Below are positions 1-5,892 of a stretch of 5,919 nt of DNA, piece after piece. This stretch comes from Moraxellaceae bacterium (GTDB taxonomy: Bacteria; Pseudomonadota; Gammaproteobacteria; Pseudomonadales; UBA3067), in assembly GCA_002401525.1 (NCBI GenBank), contig NVTH01000238.1:1-5919 (forward strand). Reading direction: 5' to 3'. The number at the start of each line of letters is the position of its first letter. The first letter of the stretch is position 1. The notes beneath the pieces are model-generated. The model did no database searches, was not told the DNA's origin, and saw only the letters and a program-made list of their open reading frames with translations. The position numbers and the translations under genes were made by a program.

Positions 1-1082
1 GTTACGCTAAAATGTCCCACTACGTGGACGAGATCAAGCAACAAAAATACACCGGCACTCGAGGCCTCCCCGCCCCGCCCTTTATGCATGCCACAGCCCA
101 CTGGGTGGCCTTTGGGCTTTGGTACATAGGCGGTTGCGTAGTCATCCAATCCAACACCAGCCGATTTGACGCCGATGACTTCTGGTCCACACTGGAGAAA
201 CATAGCGTCAGCAGCGCCGTCATTGTGGGGGACGCGTTTGCCGTTCCGTTGATAGAGCAACTGGCTCAAAAAAACTACCACTTAAAAGATTTCAAACGCC
301 TCACCTCTGGCGGGGCTATATTAAGTGACGCCAGCAAAAAGGCGTTAATCGACCATATCCCGCACCTTAATATTGTCGATACACTTGGCTCTTCCGAAGC
401 CGGCGCCCAAGCCTCCCGGCATTATTCAAAAAAGAATCAAACCATTGAGCAATTCACACCGGCCGATTTCGGCGTAGTTATCAATGACGCATTAACGGCC
501 GAACTGCCGCAAAATGATTGCTCAGAAGGCTGGTTAGCCCGAAGCGGGTTTATTCCTCTGGGCTACCTAAATGATCAAGCCAAAACGGAAAAAACCTTTC
601 CAGACATTAACGGCAGCCGATACAGCATTCCTGGAGACCGAGCCCATTGGCAGAAAGACGGCACGATTAAATTACTCGGCAGAGACTCCGCCACAATTAA
701 TACTGGCGGCGAAAAAGTATTTTCGGAAGAGGTGGAAATGGTGATCAAAGATCATCCAGCAGTGTACGACACAATCGTCATTGGCACGGCGCATGAAAAG
801 TTTGGCTCTCAAGTGACAGCGCTGATACAAATACGCCTAGAAATGGAAACTACAGAAACCGCCATTGTTGATTCAATGAGAGATAAAATTAGCGGATACA
901 AACTTCCCAAGCTAATCTACTTTGTAGAAAAATTACACCGCAATCCAAATGGAAAACCAGATTTTAAATGGGCTCATAATGAAGCCAAAGATCAAGCCAA
1001 AAAGCGTCTTAAAAATATTGTCTCTAATCACATTGGCTCAGGTTCTTCGGGGCAAGATGCTGCGATTTTCAATAAGGCTTAA
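1..1082 (+). CDS. Acyl-CoA synthetase (AMP-forming, FadD3/FadD19-like), 5'-truncated by the window edge
   Basis: Adenylate-forming enzymes of this kind activate a carboxylic acid to acyl-AMP and then acyl-CoA in the cytoplasm. The frame is open to the left edge (codons begin at base 3), so the ATG at 12 is internal. The N-terminal part with the ATP-binding P-loop is missing from the window. Visible motifs, numbered from that ATG: PFMHATAHW near residue 23; VGDAFAVPL, typical of the FadD17/FadD19 group, near 72; DTLGSSEAG at 123 (bases 378-404); the adenylate-binding PGDR near 207; GRDSATINTGGEKVF at 223 (bases 678-722), the hinge and start of the C-terminal domain; and NPNGKPDF with the presumed catalytic Lys315 (bases 954-956). 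The C-terminus is complete and ends in TAA. Relatives of this group often act on steroid side chains or other bulky acids, but the substrate cannot be read here. The family call is firm; the subgroup is inferred from motif resemblance. Confidence 0.9.
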   Translation, partial: YAKMSHYVDEIKQQKYTGTRGLPAPPFMHATAHWVAFGLWYIGGCVVIQSNTSRFDADDFWSTLEKHSVSSAVIVGDAFAVPLIEQLAQKNYHLKDFKRLTSGGAILSDASKKALIDHIPHLNIVDTLGSSEAGAQASRHYSKKNQTIEQFTPADFGVVINDALTAELPQNDCSEGWLARSGFIPLGYLNDQAKTEKTFPDINGSRYSIPGDRAHWQKDGTIKLLGRDSATINTGGEKVFSEEVEMVIKDHPAVYDTIVIGTAHEKFGSQVTALIQIRLEMETTETAIVDSMRDKISGYKLPKLIYFVEKLHRNPNGKPDFKWAHNEAKDQAKKRLKNIVSNHIGSGSSGQDAAIFNKA

Positions 1083-1188
1083 ATTGGCAGCCTATTAAAT
1101 CAGACATTAGAGCCAACACTAGAGTCAAAGCCGCGTCAATGTTTACTCAAACCGGGTAAAGATTGATTAATAATCCATCAGGTTAACT

Positions 1189-1566
1189 ATGACCCTCAAA
1201 TCACAAATCATCCTCGCTCGAATTGGATTAATCGTTACAGTGTTAGTGATTTTTTTTCTAGCCACCACTGCCAGGCAAATACCGGCAGTGGAAAGCATCA
1301 ATGATAAGCTCAATCACTTCCTTGCCTTTTTTGTACTCTCGTTGCAACTCGACTTCGCATTTCCGAGCACTAAAAGCACCTATTACCAAAAGTATGTTGC
1401 ACTGTTATCCTACGGCGTCTTACTGGAGTGCGTGCAAAACTTCCTGCCCCACAGGGATTTTTCAATCGCCGACGTGGCTGCCGACATTGCAGGGATAGTG
1501 GGCTACGTCTGTACCGTGCCCATTATCCAAACCCTTCCAATTCTTAAGAAACGCTGGCGCAGTTAA
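1189..1566 (+). CDS. VanZ-like family small integral membrane protein
   Basis: This 125-residue protein has about four hydrophobic segments (roughly residues 7-26, 41-58, 68-86 and 93-114), which places it in the inner membrane. It carries the conserved pattern of the VanZ-like family: DKLNHFLAFF (Asp39, His43), LLECVQNFLP (Glu80, Gln83), then HRDFSIADVAAD (Arg89, Asp95, Asp99). The family is named after enterococcal VanZ, which gives low-level teicoplanin resistance, but the proteobacterial members are mostly uncharacterised, so a resistance role should not be assumed. The ATG at 1189 has a short AGG at 1180-1182 at workable spacing. The gene starts 106 bp after the acyl-CoA synthetase stop, so it could be cotranscribed or have its own weak promoter. 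The basic C-terminal tail (KKRWRS) probably lies in the cytoplasm. The family assignment is good; the function is unknown. Confidence 0.85.
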   Translation: MTLKSQIILARIGLIVTVLVIFFLATTARQIPAVESINDKLNHFLAFFVLSLQLDFAFPSTKSTYYQKYVALLSYGVLLECVQNFLPHRDFSIADVAADIAGIVGYVCTVPIIQTLPILKKRWRS

Positions 1567-1625
1567 ACTGGCTTTTATTTTCATGCTTCGCCTTAACCCC
1601 CTTTTCGTTAAAAATTGTTACTTTG

Positions 1626-1639
1626 CGATAAGCTTATCG
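1626..1639. promoter_or_regulatory. Perfect 14-bp palindrome, possible operator
   Basis: CGATAAGCTTATCG is its own reverse complement over all 14 bases. It lies between the VanZ-like gene and pilH, about 75 bp upstream of the pilH -35 box. A nine-base word, TCGATTCAA, overlaps its right end (1637-1645) and recurs at 1661-1669. With no central spacer it is a poor RNA hairpin, so a binding site for a dimeric protein is more plausible than a terminator. No specific regulator is recognised, and a chance origin cannot be excluded. Confidence 0.3.
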
Positions 1640-1714
1640 ATTCAATCAAACGGCAGGGTTTCGATTCAAAAAATGCGACGCCAGGCACTGAAATAACGCT
1701 TAGATATCATTATA

Positions 1715-1742
1715 TTGACCCTCAGTGCAATAAGCCTATACT
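1715..1742 (+). promoter_or_regulatory. Sigma70-type promoter for pilH
   Basis: TTGACC (1715-1720) and TATACT (1737-1742) each match five of six consensus bases and are separated by 16 bp. Transcription would begin near 1749, giving a leader of about 53 nt before the ATG at 1802. The promoter makes pilH transcriptionally independent of the VanZ-like gene, and its -35 box supplies the spurious TTG start of a longer reading frame. Confidence 0.6.
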
Positions 1743-1801
1743 TACGATCACCTTTATCTAAACCCGCTTTACCGGCTCATAGTTTGGGAGTTTTTGCTTC
1801 A

Positions 1802-2164
1802 ATGGCTAAAATACTGATCGTAGACGATTCACCCACACAAACGTTCAATCTGACTAAAATGCTAGAAAAACACGGTCACGAAATAATCACGGCAGAAAAT
1901 GGCGAAGAAGGGGTAGACACAGCCCAAGCAGAACTTCCAGACCTAATCCTTATGGACGTGGTCATGCCAAAATTAAACGGTTTTCAAGCCACCCGAAAAA
2001 TCACCCATAACAAGCTAACCCAACACATTCCGGTAATATTAGTCACCACCAAAGACCAAGAGACGGACCGAGTTTGGGGACAACGTCAGGGTGCTAAAGG
2101 CTACATCGTCAAACCCGCAGATGAAACCAGCTTGATCGAACTTGTGAATAGCCTGCTACCCTAA
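1802..2164 (+). CDS. pilH: Type IV pilus/twitching response regulator, PilH-like
   Basis: This is a stand-alone CheY-like receiver of 120 residues with no output domain. The acidic pocket is Asp8-Asp9, the phospho-acceptor is Asp52 (LMDVVMP), the switch residue is Thr82 or Thr83 (VTTKDQETD), and Lys104 lies in the KP motif. The opening MAKILIVDDSPT, the MLEKHGH and LNGFQATR stretches and TTKDQETDRVWGQRQGA are strongly like Pseudomonas PilH. There PilH works with PilG under the histidine kinase ChpA to control pilus extension and retraction and cAMP levels. The ATG at 1802 is preferred: TGGGAG lies at 1785-1790, and the residues encoded from 1715 do not resemble the family and begin inside a promoter. 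Unusually, no pilG, pilI or pilJ flanks it. The family call is strong; the exact role of this copy is inferred. Confidence 0.88.
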   Translation: MAKILIVDDSPTQTFNLTKMLEKHGHEIITAENGEEGVDTAQAELPDLILMDVVMPKLNGFQATRKITHNKLTQHIPVILVTTKDQETDRVWGQRQGAKGYIVKPADETSLIELVNSLLP

Positions 2165-2212
2165 TCAATCAGCACTGCACCGCCCTCGCATTTATTTCAA
2201 CACATCCTCTGC

Positions 2213-2240
2213 TTGGTGTTCTAAAAAATACTCGTAAAAT
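2213..2240 (+). promoter_or_regulatory. Possible promoter of the barrel-lipoprotein unit
   Basis: TTGGTG (2213-2218) and TAAAAT (2235-2240) are separated by 16 bp, about 75 bp upstream of the barrel gene start. The match is moderate and no experimental support is visible. A TTGACA at 2260-2265 in the same gap is a perfect -35 box but has no acceptable -10 at the right distance. Confidence 0.35.
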
Positions 2241-2314
2241 CACCTCGACAAAGATAAACTTGACAGTCTTTCTGCCTAAAACAAGCACTGACAGGGACTT
2301 TCTTCTAGCGATCT

Positions 2315-2884
2315 ATGGCCTCCTTCCCCATTAGACCCTTTATATTTATAGCCACACTCCTCTCTCTGAGCGTTGCATTAACGCCTAGCTACGCCGCCAA
2401 CGAAAAGCGCTCCAATCAACGGGGAGACTACTACGTTGGAGTTGGGGCAAATTACACCCAACTATTAATCGGAGATGCCGAATTTAATCCCACCGTAATT
2501 CGGCTGCGCGGCGGTGTGTTCGTACTGAATAATATTGCCCTTGAATTACAACTCGGCAAAGGAATCGACAGTGACTCGCCGTTCGACAGTTTGGATATTG
2601 AAATAGACCAACTTCAGGCATTCTATGCACGCTTCCAATCGCCTACTCAACGAGGGTTCCGGATCTATTTTCAAGGCGGCTATGCGCGCACTGAACTGTT
2701 GCAATCCGATCACAGCGACGATGAAATTAACAATAGCTTTAGCGGGATTTCATACGGTTTTGGTTTTGAGGATCAATTTAAATACTACAAGCCACTATAC
2801 TTTTACTTCGAAGCCAACCAATTGTTTAACGACGAAATTGACATTAACAGCGCCAATCTAGGCATTCGTTACACATTTAATTAA
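2315..2884 (+). CDS. Small outer-membrane beta-barrel protein (porin-like/OmpA-type barrel)
   Basis: This 189-residue protein begins with a Sec signal peptide: Arg7, a hydrophobic stretch at about 9-23, then PSYA with likely cleavage after Ala27. The mature chain of about 162 residues shows alternating aromatic/hydrophobic strands separated by polar or acidic turns. Examples are DYYVGVGANYTQL, the stretch from TVIRLRGG through ALELQLGKG, RIYFQGGYA, ISYGFGFED, LYFYFEANQ and the final ANLGIRYTFN. Length and strand count suit an eight-stranded barrel. The C-terminal aromatic signal is present, but with one residue after the Phe. No conserved enzyme motif is seen. The ATG at 2315 is the first available after an in-frame TAG at 2306; no good Shine-Dalgarno is near it, the closest being AGGGA at 2293-2297, too far upstream. 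The lipoprotein gene follows after 14 bp, suggesting an operon. The barrel call is good; the function is unknown. Confidence 0.82.
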   Translation: MASFPIRPFIFIATLLSLSVALTPSYAANEKRSNQRGDYYVGVGANYTQLLIGDAEFNPTVIRLRGGVFVLNNIALELQLGKGIDSDSPFDSLDIEIDQLQAFYARFQSPTQRGFRIYFQGGYARTELLQSDHSDDEINNSFSGISYGFGFEDQFKYYKPLYFYFEANQLFNDEIDINSANLGIRYTFN

Positions 2885-2898
2885 CGCATATAACCACT

Positions 2899-4221
2899 AT
2901 GAATTGCACACCTTCAAAACAGTCCATTCAAGCAATTATTCAAGCTTGCCTATTTGTAATCACCCTCGCTGGATTGACAGCCTGTGGAGGGAATAGCGCA
3001 GACAGCGATGAGCTGATTCAATCCGTAATCCTTGCCGAAGCGACGGACAATGGCACCACCGTCGAATCATTGAATCTATTTTTGCAAAATGGCAACGATC
3101 GCATTATTAATGAAAACGAAACCGCCAAATTAGGCGCAACGGCGATTTTAACCAATGGCAGCAGCAGTGACGCCACCGAAGCAATGTCCTGGTCAAGCAG
3201 TGATCCCAGCATCCTAATGGAATCCAACGGCGTACTCACCGGCATCACCAAAGGCACCGCCACCCTCACAGGCACTATTTTCACTCCCAATCAGATCACC
3301 ACCGAACTACTGATTAATGTCTCCGATGCTGAAATTGTCCCCAGTAGCCTGGAGGTCCTTTGGCCCAATCCTGCGCCGCCCTGCACCACCTTGAGCACCC
3401 AAATTAGGCCCGTTGAATTTACCGACGGCACGGTGCGCAACGTCACCGAATGGGCCACCTGGTCCACCAGCAATGCAACCCAAGCCGAAATTATTGCCCT
3501 GCTTCCCAAAGAAGTGGATTTTGTGTTGTATACAGACCAAGAAGTGGCCTTCAACATCAATGTGGATGACGTAGATTATCCGCAATTTCTAACCGCCACA
3601 GAAGCACCACAAGTCAGCGTGGTACTTCAAGATGGAGGCACGCTATTAGCCAGCGGTGAAACCCGATCATTGCAAGCGATTTCGGTTTATCCAGCCAATG
3701 GCGCAGTGACCGAGTCCATTGAACAATACCTTGACTGGAGTAGTGATTTTCCCTCTATTGCTAGCGTTGAGAATACCAACGTCACAGGCGTGGGCAGCGG
3801 AGAAACCGTCATTAGAGGAAGATGCGGCGATATTGAAGAAGAATTTGCCACCTTATCCCTCGATGTAATTAGTATTGATTTCGAAGGAATCGTGTTCTTT
3901 ATTGATGACGAAGAGATTGGTAGCGGTGAAATAAGTCAGTACCAAATCATTAACATCGGCGATGAAGAAACTAAAATTCGCGCTTTCGCTGATCTTGGTC
4001 AATTCGAGGTCCAGCTAGAAGATACGGAAGACTGGGAAGTTACCTCGGTCGACTCAAGCGGCTCCGTCTCCGACATTGCCAGTATCCGATACGAAGAGGA
4101 CCACCTACTTTTAACGCCATTGTCTGCAGGCAAGCTGGAAATCAAGGCCTTCTTTGATGAAGACGAAAGTGACGATGACAACGCATTGAAAGAAGCGGTG
4201 CTCAAACTAGAAATTAAGTAA
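2899..4221 (+). CDS. Outer-membrane lipoprotein with tandem Ig-like (BIG2-type) units
   Basis: This 440-residue protein has a lipoprotein signal peptide ending in the lipobox LTAC, with lipidation at Cys29. Gly at +2 favours Lol export to the outer membrane. The mature part shows a bacterial Ig-like pattern: WSSSDPSILMESNGVLTGI with KGTATLTG (residues about 98-126) is a classic BIG2 signature, and WSSDFPSIASVENTNVTGV (from 280) repeats it. A degenerate WSTSNAT begins at Trp188 and a weaker WEVTSVDSSG at Trp379, implying four units of about 90-100 residues. The mature chain has only two further cysteines, Cys162 and Cys309. The C-terminal region is very acidic (DEDESDDDN near the end). No catalytic motif is seen. 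BIG2 units usually serve as adhesion or spacer modules on the cell surface, but this role is inferred. No Shine-Dalgarno precedes the ATG, so translation may be coupled to the barrel gene 14 bp upstream. Confidence 0.85.
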   Translation: MNCTPSKQSIQAIIQACLFVITLAGLTACGGNSADSDELIQSVILAEATDNGTTVESLNLFLQNGNDRIINENETAKLGATAILTNGSSSDATEAMSWSSSDPSILMESNGVLTGITKGTATLTGTIFTPNQITTELLINVSDAEIVPSSLEVLWPNPAPPCTTLSTQIRPVEFTDGTVRNVTEWATWSTSNATQAEIIALLPKEVDFVLYTDQEVAFNINVDDVDYPQFLTATEAPQVSVVLQDGGTLLASGETRSLQAISVYPANGAVTESIEQYLDWSSDFPSIASVENTNVTGVGSGETVIRGRCGDIEEEFATLSLDVISIDFEGIVFFIDDEEIGSGEISQYQIINIGDEETKIRAFADLGQFEVQLEDTEDWEVTSVDSSGSVSDIASIRYEEDHLLLTPLSAGKLEIKAFFDEDESDDDNALKEAVLKLEIK

Positions 4222-4410
4222 ACACTCAAAAATCAGCTCAGCCCTAAATTCGTACTTCTAACGCTAAAACCACTTTGCGACCACCATGTATTAACACGTC
4301 AATCATGGCATTTAAGTCGGCCTAAAATGGCTGCGCTTGAATCCCCCTTCCAAATAGTCCAATATGTCCACCGATTCGACTAGCCAGTTCTAAACAGGCT
4401 CAAGATCGGA

Positions 4411-4440
4411 GCGATTAACAGCTCAGAAAGCCGTTAATGC
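4411..4440. repeat. Imperfect inverted repeat/hairpin in the gap before the acyl-CoA dehydrogenase
   Basis: ATTAAC (4414-4419) pairs perfectly with GTTAAT (4433-4438). Inside, GCT (4421-4423) pairs with AGC (4429-4431) across one A/C mismatch, leaving a five-base loop, CAGAA. Outside, GC (4411-4412) pairs with GC (4439-4440) across a bulged G. No T-run follows, so it is not a standard terminator. It could be an operator half-site pair or an RNA structure. Confidence 0.35.
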
Positions 4441-4516
4441 AGTTTGAATAAGTCATCTTAAGAAGCTGATTTAAATAAATTAATTACAAATAAATTCTGC
4501 CCAGGGTTGTTAATAA

Positions 4517-4529
4517 GCTGACCATCAGC
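4517..4529. promoter_or_regulatory. Short inverted repeat GCTGA-CCA-TCAGC, possible operator
   Basis: Two perfect five-base arms flank a three-base centre, 56 bp before the acyl-CoA dehydrogenase start. Fatty-acid catabolism genes are often controlled by dimeric repressors binding such sites, but this one does not match the FadR or PsrA consensus as known. The arms are short enough to arise by chance. Confidence 0.2.
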
Positions 4530-4585
4530 GCCCTCGCCAAGAATAGCAATTAAACAATAAATAGCAGTTCACGGAGTGCAACCCT

Positions 4586-5833
4586 ATGATTGAGTGGAGC
4601 GAACAACACCTGATGGTACGCGACATGATTCGCAGTTTTATTGATGCGGAAATAGTCCCTAATATCGACGAATTAGAGCATGGTGACATGCCTCCTTACG
4701 ATATCCTTCGTAAAATGATCACCACGTTTGGCATGGATCAAATGGCCAAAGGTCAATTTGACAAGCAAATCGCTAAAGCCAAAGCCATTGAGTCGGGCGA
4801 AATCAGCGAAGAAGATGCCGCCAAAGAACCCACAGGCATGGGGGTTGGAGAAGGCGACGTAATCGCAATGACCTTTATCCCCATGATCGAATTATGCAAA
4901 CATTGCCCCGGCATGGTCACCGCTATGGGCGTGAGCATGGGATTAGGCGGCAGCTCCATCATGTCCAAAGGCACCATCGAGCAGAAAGAACGTTGGGGAC
5001 TGGACGTACTCACCCTAAAGAAGGTTTGTTCTTGGGCCATCACTGAGCCTGGTTCTGGATCCGATGCATTCGGCGCCATGAAATCCACAGCACGTAGAAC
5101 CGAAGACGGTGGCTACTTATTGAATGGTTCCAAAACCTTTATCACCAACGGCCCACACGCTGACGTCATCATCTTCATCTGTAAACTAGACGAGCCAGGC
5201 GTTGATCCAAAAGACCGTAAAATACTGACTTTCGTACTCGACAGCGGCATGGAAGGCTTAGTGCAATCCAAAGCGCTGAAAAAAATGGGCCTACACTCCT
5301 CACCCACCGGCGACCTTTTCTTACAAGACGTCAAAGTCGGCATCGATCGCCTACTCGGTGGTAGTGAAGACCGTCAAACTCGTTCGGGTGCCAAAGACAC
5401 GTTCACTCAAGAACGTTCCGGCGTGTGCGCCATGGCACTGGGCATCGTTGAGCAATGCTTAGAGCTTTCCTTAAAATACGCCAAAGAAAGGGTTCAATTC
5501 GGTCACCCGATTGCTGAATTCCAATTAATCCAAGAAAAACTTGCGCGCATGGAAGTGGCCCGAGTTAACTTGCAAAACCTGGTATTCCGCTTTATTGAAA
5601 CTGCAGCGAAAGGCAAACAAATGTCTCTAGCCGAAGCTTCAGCGAGCAAATTGTACTCTGCCAAAACGGCTGTGGACGTTGCCATGGAAGCGATCCAAAT
5701 CCATGGCGGCAACGGCTACATGGTTGAGTATCGCGTTGAGCAGTTAGCGAGAGATGCAAAAATATTGCAAATCTACGGCGGCACAGACGAAATACAAATC
5801 AATGCCATCGCTAAAGATTTATTGTCTCGATAA
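4586..5833 (+). CDS. Acyl-CoA dehydrogenase family protein
   Basis: This FAD flavoenzyme of 415 residues should oxidise an acyl-CoA to the 2,3-enoyl-CoA, passing electrons to ETF. Family signatures are clear: WAITEPGSGSDAFGAMKS (Trp150, with Glu154 and Asp160), NGSKTFITNG near 180, KERVQFGHPIAEFQ (Arg302, Gln304-Phe305-Gly306), QIHGGNGYMVEY (371-382) and IYGGTDEIQ (396-404). The usual catalytic Glu of the last motif (YEGT in medium-chain enzymes) is replaced by Gly398. A Glu at 276 in FTQERSGV sits where the long-chain and isovaleryl-CoA dehydrogenases carry their base. Residues about 49-88 are lysine- and glutamate-rich and replace the common FGLxxPExxGG segment. The ATG at 4586 has a good GGAG at 4573-4576. 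The gene is preceded by a long gap and followed by a terminator, so it is probably monocistronic. The substrate is unknown. Confidence 0.93.
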   Translation: MIEWSEQHLMVRDMIRSFIDAEIVPNIDELEHGDMPPYDILRKMITTFGMDQMAKGQFDKQIAKAKAIESGEISEEDAAKEPTGMGVGEGDVIAMTFIPMIELCKHCPGMVTAMGVSMGLGGSSIMSKGTIEQKERWGLDVLTLKKVCSWAITEPGSGSDAFGAMKSTARRTEDGGYLLNGSKTFITNGPHADVIIFICKLDEPGVDPKDRKILTFVLDSGMEGLVQSKALKKMGLHSSPTGDLFLQDVKVGIDRLLGGSEDRQTRSGAKDTFTQERSGVCAMALGIVEQCLELSLKYAKERVQFGHPIAEFQLIQEKLARMEVARVNLQNLVFRFIETAAKGKQMSLAEASASKLYSAKTAVDVAMEAIQIHGGNGYMVEYRVEQLARDAKILQIYGGTDEIQINAIAKDLLSR

Positions 5834-5861
5834 GGTTTTATCGGTAGACAAAACTCAAGCA

Positions 5862-5892
5862 AAAAAAGGGGCGATAATATCGCCCCTTTTTT
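5862..5892. terminator. Strong intrinsic terminator, probably bidirectional
   Basis: The stem GGGGCGAT (5868-5875) pairs perfectly with ATCGCCCC (5879-5886) around a three-base AAT loop. It is flanked by an A-tract on the left and TTTTTT (5887-5892) on the right, so pairing can extend to 14 bp. It starts 28 bp after the acyl-CoA dehydrogenase stop. The matching A and T tracts let it work on both strands, which would suit a convergent gene just beyond the right edge. Confidence 0.92.

Larger units (their letters stand above)
4222..4585. other. 364-bp intergenic region without a recognisable gene
   Basis: No reading frame here resembles a protein, and no tRNA or known RNA family was recognised. 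The left half has mixed composition; the right half, from about 4440, is AT-rich and probably holds the promoter of the acyl-CoA dehydrogenase, though no convincing -35/-10 pair was found. Two inverted repeats, at 4411-4440 and 4517-4529, are listed separately. No intrinsic terminator with a T-run follows the lipoprotein gene. Confidence 0.6.

Noticed and set aside
12..14. ATG at 12 as the true start of the acyl-CoA synthetase
   Set aside because: The frame stays open to the window edge, and the family needs a large upstream part with the ATP-binding loop, so this Met is internal.
1084..1116. TTGGC/GCCAA inverted repeat as a terminator after the acyl-CoA synthetase
   Set aside because: There are only five base pairs around a 23-base loop and no T-run.
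1142..1170. TTTACT-17 bp-GATTAA as a promoter for the VanZ-like gene
   Set aside because: The -10 match is poor and no alternative hexamer fits the spacing, so it is not annotated.
1189..1566. Reading the VanZ-like protein as a glycopeptide resistance gene
   Set aside because: The family is broad, most members have no resistance role, and Gram-negative cells already exclude glycopeptides; no other van genes are present.
1715..1801. N-terminal extension of pilH from a TTG codon
   Set aside because: The extra residues do not resemble the family and the codon lies in a convincing -35 box.
2260..2265. Perfect TTGACA as a promoter for the barrel gene
   Set aside because: No acceptable -10 hexamer lies 15-19 bp downstream.
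2261..2303. Imperfect direct repeat (TGACAG followed shortly by TTTCT, twice, 28 bp apart)
   Set aside because: It is short, with different spacing inside each copy; chance is likely.
3291..3585. Two overlapping antisense open frames inside the lipoprotein gene
   Set aside because: Both run antisense through conserved Ig-like sequence, without signal peptide, recognisable motif or ribosome-binding site.
4753..5088. Antisense open frame of 111 codons inside the acyl-CoA dehydrogenase
   Set aside because: It has no domain-like pattern and lies wholly within a well-supported gene, so it is a coding shadow.
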